64,000 nucleotides of DNA from Nioella sediminis (GTDB lineage Bacteria; Pseudomonadota; Alphaproteobacteria; Rhodobacterales; Rhodobacteraceae). The number at the start of each line of letters is the position of its first letter. Within the stretch, counting starts at the first letter, position 1. Shown here in pieces: positions 18,263 through 25,946 of this stretch. The DNA is taken from NCBI RefSeq assembly GCF_001879695.1, contig NZ_MNBL01000041.1:124001-188000 (forward strand), in the 5' to 3' direction. Under the pieces are notes generated by a model. It had not been told where the DNA came from. It saw nothing but the letters and a program-made list of their open reading frames with translations, and did no database searches. A program made the position numbers and the translations under genes.

Positions 18263-19834
18263 TCAGCCCGACGAAATCAGCACCGTCTCTGTTTCGGCCT
18301 CCGGGTCCGGGCCGGGCAAAGGCAACGGCGCGGCGCCTGTCTGGAAGGCCACAAGGCTCGCCCCGCCTTTCAACGGGGCCAACCGGCAGACAAGGCATCC
18401 GCCATCCTTCAGCACCACCCGTTCGGTCCAGGCGCTGCGGTCGGCATAACCGCCGACGAAGTCGCGAATCTCGCCCCATAGGGGCGTGGGCGCGCAGGCC
18501 GCCTGCCAATGGCCCGTTGCCTCCGATACTGTTGCGGGTTCACCCTGCCATAGCGCCCGATAGGCACGGTTTCCCATGACAAAGCGGCCATCGCGGGAAA
18601 ACACCGCCATCGCCTCGGCACTGTCGTCGATGACCGATTGGTAGAGGTCCAGATCGCCGCGGAACTTGCGGGTCAGGGTCATTTCCTGGCTGATATCCTC
18701 GAAAAGGAAGGCCACCGCCCCATCCGCGTGGGGCCGCCCGATGACCCGGAAGGTCTGGCCGTTGGGCAGGTTCCACATCTCCTGGTAGGTGCCATCGCGC
18801 GCGGCCTGTTCCAATTCTCCCAGCCCGGCGCGCCAGGCCTGGTAGTTCTTCGGCTCCGGCATCCTCTGCTTTTCGCGCAGCTTGTCGAGGAAGGCGAACA
18901 GATCGGGCCGGGCCGACAGCCAGTCCACGGGCAGCGTCGACAGCGATACGAGCGCCGGGTTGAACAGCACCAGCTGCCGCTGCTTGTCGAAAATCGCCAG
19001 CCCGATGGGCAGATGGGCAAAGGTGCGCGACAGGGTCTGCACGAAGTCGCGCAGCGCGATTTCAGCGGCCACGACCCGGTCGATGGGTTGCGCCGAAAAG
19101 AGCTTACCATTGCGATAGCCGCGGCATGTCAGGTCGAACCAGAGCAGATCGTCCGCGTCCAGCGACATCCGCCGGGTCTGGCCTTCGGTCAGAGGATCGT
19201 CCGGGTCGAACAGGTTGCGAATCGGCCAGACCAGCCCCCCATCGCTGCCTTCGACCCGTTGCAGCATGTCGAAATACGCTTTGTTGGCCCAGATGTTCTG
19301 GCCCGCCGAATCCTGTTGCCATAGCAGCATCTGTCCGGCGTCCAGACCGTGGCGCAACAGGTCCAGTTCCGATTCCAGCGCGTCCAGCCCGGCCTGGTCG
19401 ATCATCTTGCGGTCCTGCCCCGGCTCCAGCGAGGCGACGGTGATCAGGCATCGCCCCTCGGAAACGCGGCCACTGATCGACAGCTCATCCCCGCCGATCC
19501 GGCCAATCAGCACGAACCCGTCACCCCGGTCGCGCAGCGCCTCCATCTTCGCGGCCACATCGGGGTTCAGCGCCGACAGGCTTTCGCGCAGCTCCGTCCA
19601 GGCGCCCACCCGGTCGCTCGGGTCGGTCAGCATCGCGTCGGTGTCGTCGAGATCCGACAGCAGATAGCCATCACGGAAGGCATAGCTTCGGGGCAGATCC
19701 AGCCCGCGCAGCATGACGTGGCGAAACCCGCCCCCGCCGCGAGTCAGCGACATGCCCAGGACGGCGGAAAATCCACCCGCGGCCAGGCTTATCCCCACCA
19801 GAAACAGAATCGTCGTCGGATCGGTCAATGTCAT
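18263..19834 (-). CDS. membrane-anchored PAS-domain protein without a kinase domain
   Basis: 523 residues. An N-terminal membrane segment (about 7-28, FLVGISLAAGGFSAVLGMSL) is followed by a region with PAS-like folds. A clear PAS_7-type unit is about 270-390 (HLPIGLAIFDKQRQLVLFN, GRPHADGAVAFLFEDIS), and another PAS is about 405-500 (SAEAMAVFSRDGRFVMGN). No HisKA or HATPase motif follows; the protein stops after a Pro/Glu tail. It resembles the sensor half of DivL-like alphaproteobacterial proteins. A full CtrA box and a perfect DnaA box lie upstream, which points to cell-cycle control. Its actual partner is unknown. Confidence 0.8.
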   Translation of the reverse strand: MTLTDPTTILFLVGISLAAGGFSAVLGMSLTRGGGGFRHVMLRGLDLPRSYAFRDGYLLSDLDDTDAMLTDPSDRVGAWTELRESLSALNPDVAAKMEALRDRGDGFVLIGRIGGDELSISGRVSEGRCLITVASLEPGQDRKMIDQAGLDALESELDLLRHGLDAGQMLLWQQDSAGQNIWANKAYFDMLQRVEGSDGGLVWPIRNLFDPDDPLTEGQTRRMSLDADDLLWFDLTCRGYRNGKLFSAQPIDRVVAAEIALRDFVQTLSRTFAHLPIGLAIFDKQRQLVLFNPALVSLSTLPVDWLSARPDLFAFLDKLREKQRMPEPKNYQAWRAGLGELEQAARDGTYQEMWNLPNGQTFRVIGRPHADGAVAFLFEDISQEMTLTRKFRGDLDLYQSVIDDSAEAMAVFSRDGRFVMGNRAYRALWQGEPATVSEATGHWQAACAPTPLWGEIRDFVGGYADRSAWTERVVLKDGGCLVCRLAPLKGGASLVAFQTGAAPLPLPGPDPEAETETVLISSG

Positions 19835-19857
19835 TTCGTCCCCAACACCGCATGGCT

Positions 19858-19866
19858 TGTGGATAA
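19858..19866 (+). promoter_or_regulatory. consensus DnaA box upstream of the PAS gene
   Basis: TGTGGATAA matches the DnaA 9-mer consensus perfectly (TTATCCACA on the other strand). It lies 24 bases upstream of the PAS gene start and next to a CtrA box. A single box suggests regulation, not an origin. Confidence 0.55.
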
Positions 19867-19880
19867 CAACAGATGAATGG

Positions 19881-19895
19881 TTAAGACGGGGTTAA
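19881..19895 (-). promoter_or_regulatory. CtrA-type box (TTAA-N7-TTAA)
   Basis: On the minus strand the site reads TTAACCCCGTCTTAACCAT, an exact TTAA-N7-TTAA followed by CCAT, the form of a full CtrA site. It lies 47-61 bases upstream of the PAS gene start and overlaps the regB stop codon. Confidence 0.65.
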
Positions 19896-21298
19896 GCCTG
19901 AATCGGACGGTTCTCGCCCAGCGGCGCGTGGGCCACGCCCTCGGCCAGTTGGATCGCTGCGGCGGGCCAGGTCACCTCGACCATCGCGCCGCGCCTCTCT
20001 CCGCTTTCCTCGGCCAGCAGGAACGGATCGGTGGCGTTGCGGAAAGCGACACGGGCACCGGACCGCTCCAGTAGCGTCTTGGCGATGAACAGCCCCAGAC
20101 CCATGCCCTCATATCCCGGCCGCTGTTGCTCATCGCGCGGCGATTTGCGCCGCCTCAGAAACGGGTCACCCAGCCGCCCGATCAGATCCGGGGGAAAGCC
20201 TGCCCCGTCATCGGTCAGCCGCAGATAGATGTTGTGCCCGTCCCAAAGCCCATCGACCCAGACATCGTCATTGGCGAAATCCACCGCGTTCTGCACAAGA
20301 TTGCGGATGCCATGGATAATCTCGGGGCGACGATAGATCGCCGGTTGAGCCTCATCGGCTCCGGGCATCGGGGCGAACTCGAAATGCACCTCGACACCGC
20401 GATCCACATGCGGTTCCGCCGCTTCGCGCACCACGGCCCCGAACGGGGCGGAATGCATATGCAGGTCATCCTTCCCGGCGCGTCCCATATCGCGCATGAT
20501 ATCGCGGCAACGGTCGGCCTGTTCTCGGATCAGGCGGGCATCCGCGGCCAGATCGGGGTTGTCCTCCAGCTCTTCCGCCAATTCGGTAGACACCAGCTTG
20601 ATCGTGGCCAGAGGCGTGCCCAGCTCATGCGCGGCAGCGGCCACCACGCCCCCCAGATCGGTCAGCTTCTGTTCGCGCGCCAGCGCCTCCTGCGTGGCCA
20701 GCAGCGCCTGGCTCATGGAATGGATCTCCAACGTCACGCGGCGGGCATAGCCCGACAGGAAGACGATGCCGATGACGATGGCCGCCCAAAACCCGGCCAA
20801 AAACAAGGCGGGCAGTTCGATCACTTCGCCCGCGCGCGTCGTCAGTGGCACATGATAGAACGCCACAAGCGTGATCAGCACGATGGCCGCCAGCCCCAGG
20901 ATCACCGTCGACCGCATGGTCAGGGCCGTGGCCGAGATCGTCACCGGCGCAAGGATCAGCAGCGCGAAGGGATTGTTCAGGCCTCCAGTCAGAAACAGCA
21001 GAAAAGACAACTGCGTCAAATCGAACAGCAGCGTCAGCATTGCATCCCAATCCGCCAGCCGCTGGTTCGGCGGAAACACCGTCATCGCGATCATGTTGGA
21101 CAGGACCGACGTTCCGATGGCCAGGAAACACAGGCCAAGTTCCACCCTGAGGCCCAGAAACAGGCTGGCCACCACAACCGTCGCGGTCTGGCCCAGCACC
21201 GCCAACCAGCGCAGCACCAGCAACGTCCGCAGACGTACCCAGCCGCTGCGCAAGTCGCGCGTCAACAAGGTGCGGGTCGGGTCGGTCGTCTGGGCCAT
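19892..21298 (-). CDS. regB: redox sensor histidine kinase RegB/PrrB/ActS
   Basis: 468 residues from the ATG at 21298; an ATG at 21307 is equally possible. About six membrane helices occupy residues 25-190. The quinone-binding motif (LTGGLNNPF) lies between helices. The phosphoacceptor H-box is AAAHELGTPLATIKL, and a Cys in REQADRCRDIM matches the redox-active Cys region of RegB. The HATPase domain has HGIRNLVQNAVDFA (N-box) and GMGLGLFIAKTLLERSG (G-box). It phosphorylates RegA when the respiratory chain is reduced. It is divergent from senC-regA, the classical reg locus layout. Confidence 0.94.
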   Translation of the reverse strand: MAQTTDPTRTLLTRDLRSGWVRLRTLLVLRWLAVLGQTATVVVASLFLGLRVELGLCFLAIGTSVLSNMIAMTVFPPNQRLADWDAMLTLLFDLTQLSFLLFLTGGLNNPFALLILAPVTISATALTMRSTVILGLAAIVLITLVAFYHVPLTTRAGEVIELPALFLAGFWAAIVIGIVFLSGYARRVTLEIHSMSQALLATQEALAREQKLTDLGGVVAAAAHELGTPLATIKLVSTELAEELEDNPDLAADARLIREQADRCRDIMRDMGRAGKDDLHMHSAPFGAVVREAAEPHVDRGVEVHFEFAPMPGADEAQPAIYRRPEIIHGIRNLVQNAVDFANDDVWVDGLWDGHNIYLRLTDDGAGFPPDLIGRLGDPFLRRRKSPRDEQQRPGYEGMGLGLFIAKTLLERSGARVAFRNATDPFLLAEESGERRGAMVEVTWPAAAIQLAEGVAHAPLGENRPIQA

Positions 21299-21407
21299 GC
21301 GGGGCATCCTGTTCCGGCGGGGGCGTTCTGTCACAGTTGCGCAGACGTGAATTGATAGACAGGTCGTTTTCAACGATCAACGCTGCACAGCATTCGAGGA
21401 CCTTGCC

Positions 21408-22043
21408 ATGAACCGCATCTATGCCGCCAGCGCCCTTGCCCTGACCGCCGCCCTTCTGGGTGGCATCGGCCTGTCGATCCTCTGGGGCCGCGCCAATCAG
21501 GACGAAGATATCTTCGCCCAATGCCGCGCCACGCGGGTGGCGGGCGGCCCCGGCGATATCGGCGGCCCGTTCGAACTGGTGTCGGAAACCGGCGACACCG
21601 TGACCGATGCAGATGTCATCACCGGCCCGACGCTGATCTATTTCGGCTATACCTTCTGCCCCGATGTCTGCCCGCTGGACAACGCGCGCAACGCCATCGC
21701 GGTGGAGATCCTGGAGGAAGAGGGCCGCATGGTCACGCCGGTCTTCATCTCGATCGACCCGGACCGCGACACGCCCGAGATCCTCGCCGATTTCACCGAC
21801 AACATGCACCCGCGCATGATCGGGCTGACCGGCTCGCTGGCCCAGACCACGGCGGCATCAGAGGCCTACCGCACCTATTTCAACCATCAGGAGGCGGGCG
21901 AAGACGGGTTCTACCTCGTCGATCACTCGACCTTCACCTATCTGGTCTTCCCCGAGCATGGATTCGTGGAGTTCTTCCGCCGCGACGACACGCCCGAGGA
22001 AATGGCCACGCGCGTCTCCTGTTTCATGGACGCCGCGTCCTGA
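21408..22043 (+). CDS. senC: SCO1/SenC/PrrC family copper protein
   Basis: 211 residues. An N-terminal membrane anchor (about 5-27) is followed by a thioredoxin-like domain. The copper/redox site is TFCPDVCPLDNA (CxxxC), with the distal His in LVDHSTFTYLV. The protein delivers copper to cytochrome oxidase and, in photosynthetic relatives, transmits the oxidase signal to RegB. It sits between divergent regB and downstream regA, as in Rhodobacter. Confidence 0.93.
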   Translation: MNRIYAASALALTAALLGGIGLSILWGRANQDEDIFAQCRATRVAGGPGDIGGPFELVSETGDTVTDADVITGPTLIYFGYTFCPDVCPLDNARNAIAVEILEEEGRMVTPVFISIDPDRDTPEILADFTDNMHPRMIGLTGSLAQTTAASEAYRTYFNHQEAGEDGFYLVDHSTFTYLVFPEHGFVEFFRRDDTPEEMATRVSCFMDAAS

Positions 22044-22112
22044 CCCCGATCTGTTTGACCATTGCGCAGATTTCCTCATATATGAAAGAAACTTGCGAAG
22101 AGGATTGCTTGA

Positions 22113-22670
22113 ATGGCCACGGAACGCTCGTTGCGCGATATCGGACCGGATAAATCCCTGCTGCTCGTCGATGATGACGAACCGTTCCTGAGGCGCCTGC
22201 AACGGGCCATGGAAAAGCGCGGATTCGAGGTCGAGGCCGCCGATTCCGTAGCGGGTGGCAAGGCCATCGCAACCGCCCGCCCCCCCGCCTATGCCGTGGT
22301 CGATCTGCGGCTGGAGGATGGCAACGGGCTCGACGTCGTGGAACTGCTGCGCGAAAAGCGCCCCGATGCCCGCATCGTCGTGCTGACCGGCTACGGCGCG
22401 ATTGCCACCGCCGTTGCTGCCGTCAAGATCGGGGCCACCGACTATCTGTCGAAACCCGCCGACGCCAATGACATCACCGCAGCCCTCTTGGCCGAGGAAG
22501 ATGACATGCCGCCGCCGCCGGAAAACCCGATGAGCGCCGATCGCGTCCGGTGGGAACATATCCAGCGCGTCTATGAGCTGTGTGACCGCAACGTCAGCGA
22601 AACCGCGCGTCGCCTGAACATGCACCGCCGCACGCTGCAACGCATCCTCGCCAAGCGCAGCCCGCGTTAA
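22113..22670 (+). CDS. regA: response regulator RegA/PrrA/ActR
   Basis: 185 residues. The receiver domain has the acidic pair in LLVDDDEPFLRR, the phosphoacceptor Asp64 in VVDLRLEDGNG, Thr in VVLTGYGA and the Lys in YLSKPADA. A proline linker (MPPPPENP) precedes a Fis-type helix-turn-helix (NVSETARRLNMHRRTLQRIL). It is nearly invariant across alphaproteobacteria and controls respiration, nitrogen and carbon genes in response to redox. The next gene starts 4 bases after its stop. Confidence 0.96.
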   Translation: MATERSLRDIGPDKSLLLVDDDEPFLRRLQRAMEKRGFEVEAADSVAGGKAIATARPPAYAVVDLRLEDGNGLDVVELLREKRPDARIVVLTGYGAIATAVAAVKIGATDYLSKPADANDITAALLAEEDDMPPPPENPMSADRVRWEHIQRVYELCDRNVSETARRLNMHRRTLQRILAKRSPR

Positions 22671-22674
22671 GCCT

Positions 22675-23163
22675 ATGCGCGCCGCTGCTCTTCTTCTCGC
22701 GCTTGGTCTGACGGCCTGCATGCCCATGGTCGAGATGCCGACCGTGCCGACCAGTTTCGACCGTGTCACCGCCGATGCCGAGGGCCTGCAACCGGTGGGC
22801 AGCGACCTGCGCATCGACTTCGGCCGCGCGCAGGAGGGCGTGATCGAGACCGTTTCGCGCCTTCTGGGCTCGGACCCGACCGATATCACCACCAGCCCCG
22901 ATTGCGGCGATGTGACCGCCGCCTATTGGCGCGCCGGGCTGACGCTGAACTTCGTCGAGGGCGACTTCCGGGGCTGGGTTCTGACCGAACCGGGCCTGAC
23001 GGCGGCAGGCGGGCTGACCGTGGGCGACACACCTCCGCCGGTCACAATGGCCACCACCACCCTCGGGCGCGAATTCGAGATCGACGGGGTCTGGGCACTG
23101 GTCGAGGACACCGGCCCCGAGATCACAACCATCTGGTCCGGCAGAACCTGCTTCTTCCGCTAA
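22675..23163 (+). CDS. small lipoprotein, function unknown
   Basis: 162 residues. A short signal ends in a lipobox (LLALGLTAC) with Cys at residue 15. The mature part contains a Cys in SPDCGDVTAAYW and another near the C-terminus (GRTCFFR), which might form a disulfide in the periplasm. I do not recognise the family. It begins 4 bases after regA and is probably co-transcribed with it, a position that makes a link to redox control worth testing. It converges on the LysR gene with a 4-base overlap. Confidence 0.75.
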   Translation: MRAAALLLALGLTACMPMVEMPTVPTSFDRVTADAEGLQPVGSDLRIDFGRAQEGVIETVSRLLGSDPTDITTSPDCGDVTAAYWRAGLTLNFVEGDFRGWVLTEPGLTAAGGLTVGDTPPPVTMATTTLGREFEIDGVWALVEDTGPEITTIWSGRTCFFR

Positions 23164-24050
23164 GCTGCCCTGTGCAGCCATGTCAGGAACACCCGCGCCT
23201 GCGGGCTGATCGTGGCCGGGTTGTGGACGCTGTAATAGGCGATCTCCGATTCCGGTTCCTCCAGCAGCGCCACCAGCCGCCCGTCATCCAGATCGCGCTG
23301 CACCACCGCCAGCGGCTGGCGCGTGATCCCGGCCCCTGACCGGACAGCGGCCAGAACCAGCCCGTTGGCCTCCAGCCGGGTGATCTGCATCGTCTCCGGG
23401 TCCGCGCCCAGCGCCCGCAGCCAGGTGAACATCTCCATATCCGTGGGCTCCGGCAGCCAGGCGAAGTCCGTCAGCGCGTGGATCGCGTCAGGCGAGGTGG
23501 CGGAGTATTCCACCGGCAGTCGCGCAGCTACATCCGGGTGCGCCACAACGATCCGGTGCGCACGGGTCAAGAGCCGCGCCTCCAGCCCCGGCCATCTGCC
23601 CTGCCCATAGCGGATCGCCAGATCGAACCCGTCGCGGCGCAGGTCCACCACCGCATTGTCGGGCGCGATGGTCACCGGCAGATCGGGATGCGCCTTCCAG
23701 AACCCGGCCAGCCGCGGGGCCAGCCAGTTCTCCGCGAAATTGAGCGTCGTTGTGACCGCGACGGGCCGATCCGCCCGCGCCTGTGACAGCGTCCTGACCC
23801 CCGCCGCGATGATCCCGAACCCCTCGCCCAGATCCTGCGCCAGCCTGCGGCCCGCCGCCGTGGTCGCCATCTTGCGGCCCGACCGTTCCATCAGCGCTTG
23901 CCCGAACTGATCCTCCAGCGCCCGCACATGCTGCGCAATCGCGGCATGGGTCACGTTCAGCTCTCGCGCGGCGGCGGAAAAGCTGTTCAGCCGGGCAGCC
24001 GCTTCAAACGCCCGCAAAGCGGACAGCGAGGGAATATCGCGCCAATCCAT
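23160..24050 (-). CDS. LysR-family transcriptional regulator (GcvA-like)
   Basis: 296 residues from the ATG at 24050; a GTG five codons earlier is less likely. The N-terminal winged helix is typical: LSALRAFEAAARLNSFSAAA, then VTHAAIAQHVRALEDQFG. A substrate-binding domain follows. The motif arrangement resembles GcvA/AmpR-type regulators. It is divergent from a 55-codon gene, and a symmetrical site (TCCAC-N6-GTGGA) lies in the shared gap, consistent with autoregulation and control of the small gene. The effector is unknown. Confidence 0.9.
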   Translation of the reverse strand: MDWRDIPSLSALRAFEAAARLNSFSAAARELNVTHAAIAQHVRALEDQFGQALMERSGRKMATTAAGRRLAQDLGEGFGIIAAGVRTLSQARADRPVAVTTTLNFAENWLAPRLAGFWKAHPDLPVTIAPDNAVVDLRRDGFDLAIRYGQGRWPGLEARLLTRAHRIVVAHPDVAARLPVEYSATSPDAIHALTDFAWLPEPTDMEMFTWLRALGADPETMQITRLEANGLVLAAVRSGAGITRQPLAVVQRDLDDGRLVALLEEPESEIAYYSVHNPATISPQARVFLTWLHRAA

Positions 24051-24060
24051 ATCTGTAAGC

Positions 24061-24076
24061 TCCACTTACATGTGGA
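24061..24076. promoter_or_regulatory. inverted repeat, candidate LysR-type operator
   Basis: A perfect TCCAC-N6-GTGGA dyad lies 11 bases upstream of the LysR start and 72 bases upstream of the divergent small gene. Binding by this LysR protein is inferred from position. Confidence 0.45.
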
Positions 24077-24147
24077 AGATATTGCTGATTCGATCCCGCA
24101 TCGCAAGCCCGCTATATCTGGACCATCAGCAAACAGGAGCTTTCCCG

Positions 24148-24315
24148 ATGATCTCTCTCCTCTCCCGCACTCTCAAAACCGCAACGCGCCTTGATACATG
24201 GGATGCGCCCGACCATTGGCGCGCCCAGCATGAAGACTATCGCACCCGCCGTCACCGCGCGGATGCCGAACGGGCGCGGATGCGCCGTGCCATTCGCCAA
24301 ACTGGCCTTGAGTAA
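24148..24315 (+). CDS. small basic protein of 55 residues, function unknown
   Basis: Starts MISLLSRTLKTATRLDTWDA and ends in a run of Arg-rich, probably helical sequence (RTRRHRADAERARMRRAIRQ). GGAG precedes the ATG at a suitable distance, which supports this start over one at 24070. It is divergent from the LysR gene and is a plausible target of it. It loosely resembles short Arg-rich alphaproteobacterial proteins such as DUF1127, but the match is not good enough to assign. Confidence 0.6.
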   Translation: MISLLSRTLKTATRLDTWDAPDHWRAQHEDYRTRRHRADAERARMRRAIRQTGLE

Positions 24316-24369
24316 GTCAGGGTAACAGTAGAACCAGCCAATCCGGGCGGTGGCACCCCATTGCCCGGA

Positions 24370-24861
24370 TCACGCCGAGCCGCGCAGATCCAGCAGCTTC
24401 GTCACCCGATCCACCGGCGTGCCATCGCTCAGCGGAACGCCCGGCGTCACATGATGATCGACGAACCCCATCCGCCCGTAATAGCGCAGCCCGCCGGTGT
24501 TATCCGCCCGGATCGTCGCGTCGATATCGCGAAAGCCGAAGCGGGTCGCCGCCGCTTTCGTCGCCCCGAACAACGCCGCGCCAATGCCCCGCTGCGTGCT
24601 GCCCAGCCTGGCGAATGTCGCGATCGTGGCCCGGTCCTCTGGCCCATCCTTCAGCGGAAAGATGTACTGAAACCCCAGCAGCTCTCCATCCTGCTCCGCC
24701 ACATGACAGACGCCACGCGGCGTGGATCCGTCCAGAACGGAGGCCAGGAAATCCGCCGGAACTTCGCCCTGAAAGGCGGTCGTGCCGCCCTTGTCCACGA
24801 TGGCCTGCAAGATCGACACGATGCCCGGGGCATCCTCCGGGGTGGCCTGTCTGACGATCAT
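24370..24861 (-). CDS. GNAT-family N-acetyltransferase
   Basis: 163 residues. The acetyl-CoA loop is in STQRGIGAALFGATK, and the late motif NTGGLRYYGRMGF is typical of phosphinothricin-type GNAT enzymes. Substrate cannot be read from the sequence. It starts inside the last codons of the HD gene (4-base overlap), so the two are translated together. Confidence 0.88.
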   Translation of the reverse strand: MIVRQATPEDAPGIVSILQAIVDKGGTTAFQGEVPADFLASVLDGSTPRGVCHVAEQDGELLGFQYIFPLKDGPEDRATIATFARLGSTQRGIGAALFGATKAAATRFGFRDIDATIRADNTGGLRYYGRMGFVDHHVTPGVPLSDGTPVDRVTKLLDLRGSA

Positions 24862-25454
24862 AACTGCTCCAACAACGCATGATGCCGGGCGGTGAAATCC
24901 GCCCGCACCTCCGCCGGGGGCCGCAGATGCAGGTGCAGCCCCTCGGTCAGGGCAGGCGTCGGGCGGCCAAAGAACCGGTCCGCCTCAGCCTCGGAAAACC
25001 CGGCCAGCTGCACCGCCTCCAGCCAAGCGGAGACCTTGTCGGCCCGCTTGATCCGCGCCTTCACCGTCTTGGGGATCGCCGCGGGCAGCCCGAACCGCAG
25101 ATGGATCGCCGCCGCCAGCCGGTCGTCCAGCGCGCCATATCCCGGCCCCACCGCCGCCTTGACAGGGCTGATCATGTCCCCAATCACATATTCCGGCGCA
25201 TCATGCAGCAGCGCCGCCAGCCGCCATTTCACCGGGGCCTTGGGGTCGATCCGGGCAAAGATCTGCTCCACCAGAAGAGAATGCTCTGCGACCGAATAGG
25301 CGTAATCCCCGCGCGTCTGCCCGTTCCAGCGCGCGACAAAGGCCAGCCCATGGGCGATATCCTCGATCTCGATATCCACCGGGGTCGGGTCCAGCAGGTC
25401 CAGCCTGCGCCCCGACAGCATCCTTTGCCATGCTCGTGCGGTTGATTTTGCCAT
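24858..25454 (-). CDS. HD-domain phosphohydrolase (YfbR-like)
   Basis: 198 residues. The metal site is made of VAEHSLLVEQIF (first His), LLHDAPEYVIGDM (HD pair plus Glu) and a later Asp in RADKVSAWLEA, as in YfbR-type 5'-nucleotidases and related HD enzymes. It probably removes phosphate from deoxynucleoside monophosphates in the cytosol; this is inferred from the family. A GGAGAGAG stretch precedes the ATG. It leads an operon with the GNAT gene. Confidence 0.85.
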   Translation of the reverse strand: MAKSTARAWQRMLSGRRLDLLDPTPVDIEIEDIAHGLAFVARWNGQTRGDYAYSVAEHSLLVEQIFARIDPKAPVKWRLAALLHDAPEYVIGDMISPVKAAVGPGYGALDDRLAAAIHLRFGLPAAIPKTVKARIKRADKVSAWLEAVQLAGFSEAEADRFFGRPTPALTEGLHLHLRPPAEVRADFTARHHALLEQL

Positions 25455-25646
25455 CTCTCTCCGCCCTATCGCGCCCCTTTGGCCCGGACCCTCTAGAAAC
25501 CAAGACCCGGCCCGAAATTCAACGCCTGCCTGCCCCGGGGGGCCTACATTTTATCGCCCGGATGGAACCGGTTTCAGATTCCCCTTGGTGAAAAGGCCCT
25601 TCGGCGCGTAGGCTCTTGGCGTTAACCTATTTTGGAGGACCCGATT

Positions 25647-25799
25647 ATGACCAAAGAAGACACCCCCGAGAACGCCCCCGCCCGCAAGGACCAGAGCGCC
25701 AAGGGCCCCGCGGCCCAGCAGGGCAGCATGTCCGACAAGGGCGGCAGCGCGTCGGGTTCGTCGCAAAGCGGCGTGGCCCCCAAAGGCGGCAGCAAGTAA
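25647..25799 (+). CDS. 50-residue low-complexity hydrophilic protein
   Basis: Begins MTKEDTPENAPARKDQSAKG and continues as Gly/Ser/Ala/Gln/Lys with no hydrophobic core, ending KGGSK. It should be intrinsically disordered. A strong GGAGG ribosome-binding site lies 6-10 bases before the ATG, and a perfect 11-bp hairpin terminator follows 26 bases after the stop, so it is a complete free-standing transcription unit. I do not recognise a family. Confidence 0.65.
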   Translation: MTKEDTPENAPARKDQSAKGPAAQQGSMSDKGGSASGSSQSGVAPKGGSK

Positions 25800-25825
25800 C
25801 CGCTTGCTCTTTTCATCACGATCAG

Positions 25826-25856
25826 AACGGGGCCGCACCGCTCGCGGCCCCGTTTT
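25826..25856 (+). terminator. Rho-independent terminator after the 50-residue gene
   Basis: A perfect 11-bp stem (AACGGGGCCGC / GCGGCCCCGTT) with a 7-base loop ends in TTTT. Confidence 0.85.
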
Positions 25857-25946
25857 CCATTTGCGGCGATCCGCGCCCATTGCCCCGCTCGACCCCTCCT
25901 GCTATGTCGCGCCAAACCCGTTTGACGCCCTCTCAGGAGCCCCGAC

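Noticed and set aside
25857-25946. SAH or SAM riboswitch upstream of ahcY
   Set aside because: The short gap holds no paired stems matching a known riboswitch; only a GGAG ribosome site is visible.
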